Source of the DNA: Malurus cyaneus samueli
Lineage: Eukaryota > Chordata > Aves > Passeriformes > Maluridae
Assembly (NCBI GenBank): GCA_009741485.1
Contig: CM019216.1
Location: forward strand, 54,044,918-54,108,917
Length of the DNA: 64,000 nucleotides
Direction of reading: 5' to 3'
The stretch's first letter is position 1; every line of letters starts with the position of its first letter. The notes beneath the pieces were generated by a model. That model did not search any database and had not been told where the DNA came from. It saw only the letters and a list, made by a program, of their open reading frames with translations. A program made the translations under genes and the position numbers. Below, in pieces: positions 1-12,000 of the stretch.

Positions 1-3000
1 ATACCAGAAACAAATGAGATTTGTTCTCAGCCAGCTGCCTTAGCCACTGAAACTGCATCACCACTAAGAAAACTTTTTACTCAAGGATGGACTGGATTTA
101 GAAAAAAGAAAAGTTTTAGGAAGCCTAAAGAAGATGAGCAACAGTCTCCTGTGAAAGAGGAGGAGCAAGAAAAAGAGGGGGCAGCATTGACGACTGAAAC
201 GAGTGAAAAGGAGGAGAAACCTGAGTCTGAGAAGCAAGATGCAGAGAGGAGTGTGACAGCAGTAACTATTGAAACGCATGAGAAGCAGCAGACTGGAGGT
301 GAAACACAGGAGTCAGAAAAGACTCTGGCAGCCATAGGAATAGAAGGAAGTGAAGAGGTAGTCAAGCATGATGAGCAGGGACAAAAAGACGACCTGGCAG
401 CAGCAGCTGTAAAAGAAAGTGTAGAGGGAAAAAAAGATGAAGCTGATCAAGAAAGGAAAATGGTGGAAGTCTCAGAAGATCTTGGTAGAGAGGAAGAAAA
501 AACTGAAGAAGGAGAGGAAGAAGGTGAGGTGACAGAGAAACCACTAGAAACAAAGTCAGTGGTACCTCTTGTGACTGACTGTGTGAATGGAGAATTGAAA
601 ACATCCTCAGAAGTCCTACTTGTGGGAGAAAAACTGGGGTCAATGGAGAAGTGTGAAAGAGACGACAGAACTGAAATAGCCTCTGAAGAGACATTTGAAA
701 CAGGATCTTCAGCAGTGGAAATTTCTAGTGAGCAGCTAAAAAAATCTGAAGGAAGAGAAGGAAATAAATCTGCTCCACTTGGGAAAGAGACCTTAGATGA
801 AAAAGTAGAGGAAGCAGAATTGAAAATGTCGTCCGCAGCAGAAGGTGTTGCACCAGGAGAAGCTCTGGATAGAACCACAGAGGAGAAAGAAAGCAAAGAA
901 TGTGAGACAAAGTCAACTGTGAGTGCTGCTGGATCGAAGTTATTTTCTACTTCTGAACAAGCAGTTGACACTGAGGAAGATAAACAGTCAGTCAAAACCA
1001 CTGATGAAGGACTACAGGGAAAACCTGGCACAGATACAACTGATACTGTCAAACCAGATGAAACAGCCATGGAAATAACTTCTGAAGAGGCAGCTGGAAA
1101 GAGGCCTCCAGAAGGTATCACAAATGAAGCAGAACTCCTGACTTCTCAAGAAAAGACTAAACTACAAGGCAGTCCTTTAAAGAAACTCTTTACAGGTACT
1201 GGATTGAAAAAACTGTCCGGAAAGAAGCAAAAAGGCAAAAGAGAAGAATCTAAGTTAGGGGAACAGGGTGAACCAATTCAGCACTTATCAGATTCCCCAG
1301 ATAGCCCAGATGAACAAAAGGGGGAAAGTTCTGCTTCTTCTCCTGAGGAGATGAATGAAATTCCTTCTTTAGAAAAACCTGCAGATGGAATGCAGGTCAC
1401 TGAAAATGAAGATGCTACAATTCCAGATGTGGAGCGAAAAAGAGAAACTGTTACACCTTGGGCATCATTTAAAAAGATGGTGACTCCCAAGAAACGTGTC
1501 AGAAGGCCTTCTGAAAGTGATAAAGAAGAAGAAGTTGATAAGACAAAGAGTGTTGCAGTATCTGCAACTGAAAATGCTATTGAGGAAAATGAGGGAGAAA
1601 TAAAAGAAAATGGGATTGACCAGAAACCAGAGAAAATAACAGAAGAACCCAAAAGAAAGGTTGACACCTCTGTGTCCTGGGAAACTTTTATATGTGTGGG
1701 TTCTTCAAAAAAAAGAGCCAGGAAGTCATCATCGTCTGATGAAGAAAGCCAAAAAGTAGAAGAGTCTGGACAGAGCAGAGAAACAGCGACAGATGCAGTT
1801 CTTACTAGCTCTCAGGAGAGTGATCAAGGACAAGGGAATTCTTCCCCAGAACAAGCTGGAAGCCCATCCGAAAGTGAAGGTATTTCAACATGGGAATCAT
1901 TTAAAAGGTTAGTTACTCCAAGAAGGAGATCCAAAACGAGAATGGAAGAGAGAACTGAAGACTCTGTTGTGGGATCTAGCCTGGAGCATTCAACATCGGA
2001 CGGTGAGCCTGGAAAAGATGAATCATGGGTTTCATTTAGAAAACTGATGCCTGGGCGTAGGAAGAAAAAGTCAGATGGAAAGCCAGAACCAGCTCATCTT
2101 AAACAAGCCAAAGACGACATGGCAGAAACAGCTGAAGAAGATTCTGATATTCCAGCTGTTGTTCCTTTATCTGAATATGAAGCAGCAGAACAGGAGAAAT
2201 TGGAAGCCCAACGAGCAAAAGATGCTGAATCAATGAGAGCACGAACCTCAGAGGAAGAGAGAGCAGGAAAGTTAGATGAGATGCTAAGAATTGAGCAAGG
2301 ATCTGAAGGGCTGGTACATGCAGCTGCTGTTACAGTTGTTGAAGGGGAAAGGGCAGTGACCAGCGTTGAGGAAAGGTCACCATCGTGGATATCTGCTGCT
2401 CTGACAGAGTGCATTGAGCAGGCAGGAGAAGAGGAAGAGCAAGAAACTCAGAAAATGGCTGAACCAGGTGTTGCTGTGGAGGATGCAGCGGTAGCTGCTA
2501 AGACAGTGCCAGAGATGAGAAAGGATGCAAGTGATGACACCACAGCAAGTGAGCTGGAGCTAACCTCAGAAGCAGTGACTGCTCTGGAGACAGCAGAAGC
2601 TTCCTGTGCTGAAGAAACAATGGAAGTGTCCCTTGCTGAAGAAACAACTGAGATGGTTTCTGCTGTTTCACAGTTAGAAACCCCAGATACAACAGAGGAA
2701 GCTACACCTGTTCAAGAAGTAGAGGCCACTGAACAAAATCTGAAAGAATTGGACAAACAGACGCAAAAAGTTCTTCATGAAGTTGCCGAAAGAGTAAAGT
2801 CAGATGTAGCACAGGTGGTTAGCGAAAGAGCTGTGACAGAAACTGTAATTACAACAGTACAGGCATTTGAATCAGAAGTGAAAGGTGATGCTAAAGATGG
2901 GAATGTTCTAGGCCAGGAAACTGTTTTGCTTGAACAGTCCTTGGAGAAAGAACACAAAGAGGATGGCCTCCGGCACGAGCAAAGTGCAGGGAGCATTCAA

Positions 3001-3354
3001 GGCCAAAACAGAGTTGAAGAGAGTGTTTTACCTGAAGTTTCAAAGGAAAGTGAAATGCTCTCTGTGATGGAAGAAAGCACAGAAGAACATGAAAATGTAC
3101 AGGTATTGGGAGGTGAAAGCCAGTGTCAGGCATATGAAGAAGCAGCTGTAGAAGATGATAGAGAACGAAATGATTTGCAGAGAACAATAGAGGAACCTTT
3201 ATCACATAACACAGAGTTTCACAGCATCAAAGCTGTCACTCCCAAGGAAGAGCTGTTTGCAAAGCAGGAGCCTTCAGAACAAGAGAAAATGCCCGTAACA
3301 GAGCTGACACTGGATGAGACAAGAGATGAGTGTGTTCCAGAAGTAAAGCCTGCA
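1..3354 (+). CDS. AKAP12: AKAP12 (gravin/SSeCKS) large coding exon, 5' part missing
   Basis: A-kinase anchoring protein 12 is a membrane-associated scaffold that gathers PKA, PKC, calmodulin and phosphatases. The reading frame is open from base 1, so the exon starts outside the window; the first in-frame ATG (151) is internal. There are 1118 codons here. Polybasic motifs typical of the family are visible: SPLRKLF at codons 20-26 followed by a lysine-rich run, SPLKKLF near codon 391, and tryptophan-anchored basic motifs at W487 (WASFKKMVTPKKRVRR), W560 (WETFICVGSSKKRAR), W631 (WESFKRLVTPRRRSK) and W676 (WVSFRKLMPGRRKKK). The rest is acidic, low-complexity and Glu-rich, as expected for this disordered protein. 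The exon ends at a CTGCA/GTAAGT donor (intron starts 3355) and joins in phase 0 to 4008. Reading through instead adds 11 codons and stops at 3387. Identification is very secure; use of the donor is inferred. Confidence 0.96.
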
Positions 3355-4007
3355 GTAAGTATTGCATGTAACACAAAGGTTGACTGATCAAAGAAAAAAT
3401 CAGCAAGTGTTAGATACCATACCTAGGTTAGAATTGGGTTGTGGATATATTACTGTCAAGGACCTTTCTTGTGCAGCCTGAGACAGTGCCAGAGACTAAA
3501 GTTCATTTCCAGTGTGATGCACACATCTAGAAGCAGCAGGCACTGAAGCTTGTGTGCAGGGTGGGGTGGATGCAATGCCTACAGAGCTGGTGTGGGAGAT
3601 GGTGTGCATGGACCCAGATGTACCGAAATGACTGCTATGAGGGCTCCTGCACTGCACAAAGTGACTGAAGATTCTCTATGAACACTTGAGATACAGATGT
3701 AAGCCGTGTGACACTGTGGCTGGCACATTCCTATGTTCTTCCCTACCTCCTTATCTTCCTGGCTTAGTCTTTGTTTCAAGTGCTGCCACATATCCCTTCC
3801 TTTAATTAATTTAAGGCTGCCCTTTGTTTAATGACTTGCATGTCCTCAGAAACAGCACAAGCTGGGATCTTGGTGAGACACTAATTCCTGTGTCATCACC
3901 TTGTGATCTTCCCATAACTCTTGCCCTTTTGGATGTTGCAGTTTTTTATCTAAAGCAAAGCTCCCTGCTTGTACCCTTTTTCACAGATCTGTTGCAATTT
4001 TCCACAG
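3355..4007 (+). other. AKAP12: Phase-0 intron splitting the AKAP12 coding region
   Basis: The upstream frame stops at 3387 and gravin-like sequence resumes at 4008 in another frame. A consensus donor GTAAGT lies at 3355-3360. The acceptor, a pyrimidine-rich tract ending TTTTCCACAG, ends at 4007. Splicing joins codon GCA to GTT with no frame change. A second CAG acceptor at 3984-3986 is possible but less likely. The 653 bases show no coding sequence and no transposon I recognise. In mammals this part of AKAP12 is a single exon, so the intron is notable. Confidence 0.85.
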
Positions 4008-5900
4008 GTTCAGGATAAGACAGAGGATGAAGCATCATCCTTGAGACTTACAGATGAAGAACCTGTGCAGCTTGAAGGAGAGGGCAGAACCCCCACTGGG
4101 CCAGAGTGCGCAGAAGCAGTTGTCACTGTGGTCCCTGTTAAAACTGAAAAACAGGATGGAATTCCTGACTCAGAAGAGCAAGTTTGTACTGAAGCAGTTC
4201 CTAGCAGGACACCTGTCCTGAGTGAGGAAGAGGAAAATACTGCTGTGCTCAACGGAGTAAAAAGCACAGATGTCACTGTTCCTGAGGTGCCACCGCAGAG
4301 CACTGCAGCCCTTCCCTCAGAAACAGTTGGCTCAGAAGCAGCTGTGGATGGCAGGCAGAGTGTGAGCGATGGGTCTGACAGGGACATTGCAGCAAAAGAC
4401 TCTGTGCCCATCTTAGAGCCACAATGCAGAGACAAAGTAATTGAAACTCCCTCCAAGAGTGATGAAACTAAAGGTGGCAAAATGAAAGGTGCTGTGCTCA
4501 AATCTGAAACACAGTTGGAGAGCACTTCCACTGTTGCTGAGGCTCCTGCACAGATAGGAGCAGACGGGGCATATAATTTAGCATCAGGATACCCAGAGAT
4601 TGTTGAAAATGGAAGTGCTGTTATCGCTGATAGAAGTCCTAAGAAATGTGAAGCACCCAGCAGCTTGGCTGGAGAGGAGACTGTGGGAAAAGAACTTGGA
4701 GAAACCTTGAACTGTCAAGGCTTCCAGAAAGACGATAACAAAAATGAGCAATTGACAGAAGGAGCCAAAGAATATGGAAAAAAGGAAGCTGTGAAACGTG
4801 ATGAATGTTCAGCTGCTATCCAGCAAGAGGAAGGCTCTGATGCAGCCTTCCCACAGGCTGAAAGCTTTGCAGCTCTGAAAACACCTGTGCCTCTAGCAGC
4901 TGCAGCAGTTGGAGAGCATGCCATGGCAGAAATGGCGACACCCGCAGACACAGTGGCCAAAACTGTCCAGCTCTTGGCAACCACACCAGAGCAAGTGGCT
5001 TCTGAAGGGATCCCAGTTTCTACTATTGACTGTTCAGGCTGTGGGACTGCAGAGCTTGGTAGTGTGGAGGCACCCAAACCTACAGTAACCTGTGCTTCCA
5101 TGAATGGAATATCAGAGGAGCATGAGAGGCCCCAGAGCACAGGGCAAGCTGAACACAATGGTATTCCTTCCAGTCACAGTCCATCTCCCAGCCACTTGGA
5201 ATTTCAGAAGGATGTTGTTCAGTCTGTGATTATAGAGTCCCAGAGTACAAAAATTGTATTGAATGCCATCCAGTCAGCTGTTGACAAACTTTCAGAAACA
5301 GAAGAGTTGGCTGCCTTTGAGTCAGAGCAGAGCATTAAGTCCATAGGGAAAAGCCCATCAGATACAATTGTACCTGAACTTGTGGGAAGTATGCAGGTAC
5401 ATCAACAGCTTCCAGTAAATGAGGAAGAGATACGAAGTAAAGAGCAAGAGCTCAAGCAACCAGGAATAGTGAAAACTTCTACCTTAACTGAGTCTGCAGA
5501 AATTAATGCAATTGTAGAAAAAACAAAGGACATGCCTTTAACTTCTGAGATGCTGAAAGATGGACAACATCAGAATTCTTTAACAATCGTGACAAGCCCT
5601 GAAGACATATCAAGGGGAAGTGTGAGACTTCAGAAATCAACACTAGAACAAAATGCTTCAGGAGATTCAACCAAAGACACCCTAGACATACGTGCACCAA
5701 AATTAAAGGAAAAAGAGGTTGGATACATTATGGAAATCTCAGACCAACATACAGGACAGCAAACATGCATAGAAAGTGAAGAACAACCATATTGCCCACC
5801 AGTGGAAGATGGGAAAACACAAATGTGGGAGGATGATAGTTGCCAAGAAGGAACATCTTGTGAAAGACAAAGTCAGAACTCAGTGGCTCTGACGCCTTGA
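4008..5900 (+). CDS. AKAP12: AKAP12 C-terminal coding exon with the PKA RII-binding helix
   Basis: This exon encodes the last 630 residues of AKAP12 and a TGA stop at 5898-5900. Most of it is acidic and disordered. The key element is an amphipathic helix at codons about 410-433 (bases 5235-5306), with core STKIVLNAIQSAVDKL. It aligns with the region of mammalian gravin that binds the RII subunit of PKA; the spaced Ile/Val/Leu/Ala residues form the hydrophobic face. The protein ends in SVALTP. Two bases after the stop comes GTAAGT (5903), so the remaining 3'UTR is in another exon. Because the stop is so close to the last junction, it should not trigger nonsense-mediated decay. Confidence 0.95.
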   Translation, partial: VQDKTEDEASSLRLTDEEPVQLEGEGRTPTGPECAEAVVTVVPVKTEKQDGIPDSEEQVCTEAVPSRTPVLSEEEENTAVLNGVKSTDVTVPEVPPQSTAALPSETVGSEAAVDGRQSVSDGSDRDIAAKDSVPILEPQCRDKVIETPSKSDETKGGKMKGAVLKSETQLESTSTVAEAPAQIGADGAYNLASGYPEIVENGSAVIADRSPKKCEAPSSLAGEETVGKELGETLNCQGFQKDDNKNEQLTEGAKEYGKKEAVKRDECSAAIQQEEGSDAAFPQAESFAALKTPVPLAAAAVGEHAMAEMATPADTVAKTVQLLATTPEQVASEGIPVSTIDCSGCGTAELGSVEAPKPTVTCASMNGISEEHERPQSTGQAEHNGIPSSHSPSPSHLEFQKDVVQSVIIESQSTKIVLNAIQSAVDKLSETEELAAFESEQSIKSIGKSPSDTIVPELVGSMQVHQQLPVNEEEIRSKEQELKQPGIVKTSTLTESAEINAIVEKTKDMPLTSEMLKDGQHQNSLTIVTSPEDISRGSVRLQKSTLEQNASGDSTKDTLDIRAPKLKEKEVGYIMEISDQHTGQQTCIESEEQPYCPPVEDGKTQMWEDDSCQEGTSCERQSQNSVALTP

Positions 5901-5902
5901 AT

Positions 5903-6425
5903 GTAAGTAGCATTTTTAGCAAGTAATTTATTCGTTTTTCTAAGGTACTTCTGAGGGTCTCTGTAGTATGTTCTCTCTAATAGGATGTGGTGGCTTGTTT
6001 TTAATAATTTTGCTGAAGGGTTACCCTCACTTCAGTGGCCTTGGACTTGTCTGTATATTGCTGTGATACTTCTGGGAGGTAGAAAATGTATTTTTCAGTT
6101 TTCTTGGGTAGGGACTCAGGTAACACAGTTAATGTATGGGATTTAATATACAAATGCACTTTCTAATAAAGCTCTTTTTAAAATCCTAAAGGGTGTGAGT
6201 ATTGCCCTCTGTGGTAAACCTGGAGTGCCTCCTGTACAAAGCTCTTTGCACTTCAGAGGAATTAGAATTAGAAATCAAAAGTATAATCTCTCCCTAGGAT
6301 ATATTCTGCATTTGCTTCACTAAGTCATAAGACCTTTGTCTCTGAGAACTGCTTGGGAAAATAAGATATTCTTGAGAAAGTAATGACAGCTCACTAAAGC
6401 TTTTTTACCATCATCTTTCTTTCAG
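5903..6425 (+). other. AKAP12: Last AKAP12 intron, inside the 3'UTR
   Basis: The donor is AAT/GTAAGT at 5903, just past the stop. The acceptor is CATCTTTCTTTCAG ending at 6425. No coding signal is seen. The intron contains its own AATAAA at 6165-6170, so a short transcript could end before the last exon. Splice sites are read from consensus only. Confidence 0.7.
6165..6170 (+). terminator. Candidate intronic poly(A) signal of AKAP12
   Basis: AATAAA about 265 bases after the stop codon, followed by GU-rich sequence (GGGTGTGAGTATT near 6190 and CTCTGTGG). Using it would give a short unspliced 3'UTR. The signal is also kept in the diverged copy at 16168-16173. Confidence 0.5.
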
Positions 6426-7162
6426 ATGTGCTAAGCATCCATGTGGCATTTGGAGAGATGCCAGTCCCAGAGAACAACTGACAATCCTGCCACAGAACCA
6501 GGAGCTTTATTCACTACCCTTTTTCCTTGGATGTTAACATCTGTTCTTTTGAAGATCTCACCTTGCCATTTTTGTGGAAAAAACAATGTCTTCAATATTG
6601 GCTGTATCCCTATCTGTGTTCCATTGGAAGGTCATTTGTCTCTGCCCAAAATAATCCATGAAGACTGGAGATGCACCACTGAGTGACTGGGCAGACCACT
6701 AGAATTTTTGCCACGGTTATTGCTGTCCCCTCATTTAATGTGTGTCCTGTCTGTCCAATCTCCTCGAATCCCTTCACTTATCCCTGAATCCCCCTCCCTT
6801 CTTTCTGCAGTCTCCCTTACCCCTCACGTCTTTCCTAGCTGCCTTGATCTGACCTGTGAGTGGCCGTAGATGCTGCTCAGCTTGTGTGTGAGGGGGAAGA
6901 GAAGGGCTGACTGATGAGAACACATGAGACTTCTGGATATATCTGTCAAACAGCAGGAACTGGATCACGCACAAATTGTTGAGCAAGGTGCTCGAGTTTG
7001 CTGCCTTTCAGTCCCGTTCAGGTATCTCTGCCCCTCTTTCAGCTGTATTTGTGCAGGCCTGATTTAGTTGGAAATAATTTCTACAGTGTAGCTTGAAAGG
7101 AGATGGAAAATACCCTTCCTCTGTTGTTCCAAACTTCAGGTCTCAGGACTGGACTGTAATGT

Positions 7163-7447
7163 ATTGAATATTTATATGTATGTCTTAAACCCAGTTCTGA
7201 TTTTAATGTAGAGCAATGATACTTCTGTACTGTTTAGGCATTCCCTTAAATGAATTTTGTAGAGTAGCCTGGAGAGGAAATTGATTGATATTATTGGAGT
7301 GGAATTGATAACATGTAGTTTCCTATTTATTGTTCCAGGTTTCTTCCCCCGTAAAATCTCTCAAAAAAATTGGCTGTCTTGCTTTGAATATTTATATTTA
7401 TATCCTAAACCCAGTTCTGATTTTAATGTAGAACTTTGATATTTCTC
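7163..7447 (+). repeat. Internal direct repeat in the AKAP12 3'UTR
   Basis: Two copies of about 65 bases lie about 220 bases apart, at 7163-7230 and 7383-7447. Both contain TGAATATTTATAT and then AAACCCAGTTCTGATTTTA followed by ATGTAGA, with a few differences. This looks like a local tandem duplication that has since diverged, or a repeated UTR motif. Confidence 0.75.
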
Positions 7448-9016
7448 AAAACAAAAGGAGAGCCCTGACCTGACCCACTGCTTACTTCTACTTGCAGCCC
7501 TCCCTGGTTTCTGAGATCACTCCAGACACCATTTCACTGTTCTTGTGCCACAGCCTTTATACCATGCCTCTCATTCCAAAGCCTGCCAATTTCTGGTCAT
7601 TGTCCCATCCAGCGTGAAGTCTTTTCTTGCCCTATATTGTCTGACATCTTTCCTGCATACACACACTTCCTCCTTTCCCCTGCCTGAACTGTTTTCCCAC
7701 CACACCATTTTCTTAAATTCTACCCACTCCGGACAACTCTGTCTTTTCTGAGGCAGGAGTAGGAAAGGGGGTAAGGACTTGGTGATGAGTTCTGCCTTAA
7801 ATTGCAAAAAGCTGATGATGAGATCTTTGGGGTGCAGAGGTTTAAAAATGGTCATGTAAGGTGGATTGGACTGGCAACAGTTGAGACCAGAATGAGCAGG
7901 GTGATAAAAAGATCCTTACAAGCCCCAAGACTGAGAGTCCTGGGATGTCTGTCCTCAACAGGAATTGGTCCTCTCCTTTGTTGTTTACATTAAAATCAAA
8001 CAAGGGGTACAAGTCAGTACTTTCAGCTCTGATTTCTAAAGTGAAGGTTACAGATCACACATTGTGAAACCAATGCCCATCAAGTTGAACAACTCTCATA
8101 CCTGTATAGTAATTTATTTTAAAATCAACTTTAGTGTACAAATACTCTTGTTATGGCAGGTGCTCGCCTCTCCTCGAGGCTGCACATCCAGCAAGCAATG
8201 TGACTGATTGCACTGGTGTGATTGCACCATCTGGTGCTGCCCTGCGTGGAAGCATCAAAAGATTTTTCCTTACCTCAGAGCAAATTATATAAATATTTAA
8301 AGCCAAACAATTTGGTTTCAAACAATCCAGTCTATCTCTGTCCATCGTTAGCAGCAGCTTTCCCCCTTAGCTTTGGGCAATTCCAAAAACCTTGGTCGAT
8401 TAACACACATTTAGGTTGGCTTGCAAGGTAATGATGCTCTTAATAACACCTCACAAGTGCAAACTTGGCTGAATTTGTACAAATTGTATACCTATGTACC
8501 TTAAGCCATATTGCAATAACTGCAGCAGGTAAAACAAAACTAACAAAAGCATGACCTGTGTAATCCTGATTCTTACGTTTGTAGCTCCAAAGCTGTTAAT
8601 AATATGTAAAGTTACTTCTTGTCTGAACCTCATTAAAATAAAACTAGCTTTACCACAATGTAAGTTGTCTGTTGGTAGTAATTGGGCAGGCAAGGACTTA
8701 CAACTTGGCCTGTTTTCTCCATTAATCCAGGGCCTATGTAAGCAATGCAACACACCTACCTATAAAATAAATACAAAAGCTTCTTTTTATAACTGACAGC
8801 AAAAAAACCAGCTGCACCCAAACCGCGCTAATGGTGCAGGGGGCATGTCTCCACAAAAAGATACTACTTTGTTCCAGTGTATTGCTTTGGCCTACGAAAC
8901 TCTCCTTTGAGACTGTGACTTCTGGCTTGTGCTTAAAAGCTTGAAGCTTTCTCTGATCCAATGTACTGGGTTACCAAATTTAATTTTGTGTTTTTAAGGT
9001 AGATTTTCATTGATTA

Positions 9017-9022
9017 AATAAA
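9017..9022 (+). terminator. Distal poly(A) signal of AKAP12
   Basis: AATAAA is followed after about 20-40 bases by a GU/U-rich stretch (CTGTGTATGTGGTGGG then TTTTTTT, about 9047-9068), the standard cleavage layout. It is the last good signal before the gene-free region. Confidence 0.7.
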
Positions 9023-9040
9023 ATGCAACTACAAATTTGT

Positions 9041-12000
9041 TCTAACCTGTGTATGTGGTGGGTTTTTTTCAGCTTGCTTAGTGTAAATTGTTTTCTGATG
9101 GTTGCTTCATCTTCAGGGCATTAGATTTTTCTCCTGATAATTAATTTGTTGTTGACTGACATTCAGTTTATGTGTATTAAAGAAGCTAATTACAGAATAA
9201 GACTCAGATTTGGCTCTAAGTTTCAATAGAATAGCATCCTTCAGAAGGCTGAAATACCTTTATTAAATTCAAGATAGATAACAGTATTTAGTGAGCCAGA
9301 AAAAACCTAGTACATCATGTGCCTTGCTGGTGTGACTAAAGTATAGAAAACACCAACAAAACAACATAAATGTCCTCACAAGCTTTGTTACAGATTAGTA
9401 GATGAAGGGTCTTGGGCTCATCAGTGGTGCTTCTAGGTTCCCGCACTGCCTTAGTGAGGGTATACTCATGGCACCAAAAATTCTGGGTGTGCTTGGACTT
9501 CAGTCTTGAAGTGTTCAGTTGTTCATGGCTGTGGCTGAGGATGATTACAAACAACTGCTCTCTCAAGAGAGATTCACACCTGATCTAGTTTTGTTGTAAT
9601 TGGTACCTTCCCGTCCTCAGCTACAATGCTAAATCCAGTATCTTGGTTGCAGCAAGTGTAGGGATAGTGGAGCACTGCAGGATGCCTGTCCCTCTTCGTT
9701 CGGCACTGTGTCAGGGGCTCACACTGCAGGGGACTCATCTTCCTGTCCACCTCCAGTATCTGGAGGAACAAACTGAACCAGGATCTTTGCCAGACACTCA
9801 AGGTGCACACAGCCTATGCTGGCCCTTTTACAACGGTTATGCATTTATACAGCTTAGAGAAATCCCTAAACGGGCATCTCACTAGGGATTAGAGTCCAAG
9901 TCTTGCATCCCGAAGAGGTTTGTCTGCTGTTTTCTCTTGCAGGGCTGTTTTGGCAATAGCTCAAGTATCCTGCCTGTTAGCTCAAGCTGTGGAAGTGAAT
10001 CTGGCTTTCCCATGCAATCCAGAGCATATGGGAGGCAGCTGTGCGCATTGAGGAACCTGCACAGCTTGGATACAGCAAGTGCTTGGGGATGGGCAGGAGG
10101 CTTGCCAAAAGCAGAGAGGATTCCTGGGATATTCATGTCTGCATGCTGAACGCTGGATGTTTGTCATTCACAGCTGCCACATGGGAAGGGAGCAGGCCTT
10201 AGGAGGCTGATGGCCTTGCAAGGAAGGATGTGGCTTGGAATGAGGAGCAGTGTGGAGCAGAAGGCCAATGGAATTGGCAGCATAGGGTGTGGAGTCCTAA
10301 TTGGGGGGGTGGGGATGAATGCCATGTGACAAAGGAGGGTGACTAGCTCTGAACATTTTGAGATGCTTCTAACAAGATGGTAACTTTGCCACCACAAAGC
10401 TGATTGGTGATGTAGAGCTGACATAATCTCTAGTTGAACACCACATTTAGTCCTTAAAAAAGTAAGAATTAGAGATAGGTGTATAGTGAAAGCATGTGTA
10501 TGTTCTGCTTCAACATCCTCTTGAAAAAAACATTATCAGTTCCTTAATACAGGAAGAACAGTTTAAGGCAGCCTCCTCCTTGAGAATGACATCCACTTCC
10601 AGAGCTTGAAAAGGCTATGTCTAATCAGAACAGTTTGGGTTGGATGGGGCCTTAAAGATCATCTGGTTCTAACCCTTTAAATGGGCCAGGCAACGAGTGA
10701 TGATAGGATGAAATTAGGGAAGCAGAAGTTTGATATGCCAGCAGGGAGCTGTGCCCTGAGGATGGCCTCTGTGTCAGCTTGACCCTGTCCTCATCATCTG
10801 TTCTGCAGATATGTCTCTGCCCCTCCTACGAAGGCACCAGACTAGGAAGGGTAACCAACACAATGCCTTTTCTCTAAGCAGCTAGACAAGAAGGAATTGT
10901 GGAAAACTGCAAAGCATTTGCAAGCCAGTTGCTGTCCTGGAAGGCTGATATCCCAGGAAGCAGCCCGGGAGCAATCCCTGCTTTCTCCCCAGTGCAACTG
11001 TTGCACTGTGGTGGTCTTCTGTGTCCCCTCAGCCTTGCAGTACCCTGGCTTTCTCTCCCCTGCCTGAGCTATCTGTCTCTGCTTTGCAGGCAGGTTCCTT
11101 GTGAACTTTTCAATTCATTTCTGTGAGATTTTCAGCAGACAGTCCCAGAGGCAGAGTGACAGTCAGCGGTGCCTGTCATTTCCCATCAAAGCAGCTGTAT
11201 GGAGCAGAAGTCCTGACATGCCTGTACTCACATCCTCCTTCACCATTCTGGGGTGGCCATGAGGGGAACAAAAAGACAGAGAGGCGCTGCTCAGCCAATA
11301 TTTGATGGTAGCGCGTGCTCAAGGCCACAAAGGAACAAAGTTTTCAAGACTGGCTCGCTAATGCAGAGGAGGCTGCGGGGCTACAGCTCCAGGGAAAGTC
11401 TGCCTGGTGAAGATGGGGCAAGGGTGAAACATTGGCCAGACTGAAATACTGCCTGGCAAGGTGATCATCCCACAGGGCCAGCCAGCAGTGCAGTTGCTTA
11501 TTCGAAGCTCTTCTTAGCTCAATTGGTTTTCTAATCTCCCAGATGATGTTTTCACTATCATTTCATGAGCATGATTAAGAATTACAAGGACAAATATGAC
11601 CTGTCTGGTATTCTGGAGCTGACATGAACTCTTCTAAACTAGAATCTTTGCTGAATAATCTTGAAAATAGCATTATTTTCTTTGGCATAAGTCTCCCTGC
11701 TGGGGAAGTGCTTTTATTGGATTTTTCCATAATCTGTTTTGATCCTGCAATTGGATTCCAGCTCATACATCCTCTCTCCTCCCCACAGCAGAGCCAGTTA
11801 ATGCCTCGCAGATGCAGGGGAGGAACCTGCATCAGTATGAATGATGTGGCAAAGGTTGGGCGTATTGCTCACAGTTCCTCATAAAAAAATATATTTAATT
11901 TAAAAAACCCTAACAGACAACCCCCTTGAGCTGTTATTGGCATCAATCAGTACAAGCAGGCTCATATTAATCATGGCAGTATATTGACTATGTTGAAATT

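Larger units (their letters stand above)
6426..9040 (+). other. AKAP12: AKAP12 terminal 3'UTR exon
   Basis: The exon follows the acceptor at 6425 and runs to a strong poly(A) site. It has no long conserved reading frame. It includes two related AT-rich blocks (7163-7230 and 7383-7447). Several AATAAA-like signals occur upstream of the end, including near 8636 and 8764. Its first 270 bases or so are homologous to 16435-16690. The start is set by the splice consensus and the end by the poly(A) signal; neither is supported by transcript data. Confidence 0.65.

Noticed and set aside
447..1121. 224-codon minus-strand frame, serine/leucine-rich, opposite AKAP12
   Set aside because: It is the mirror of the Glu/Lys-rich AKAP12 frame and has no independent support.
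3969..4007. ATG at 3969 as the start of a separate gene
   Set aside because: Those 13 codons are intronic pyrimidine-rich sequence leading to the acceptor; from 4008 the frame is AKAP12.
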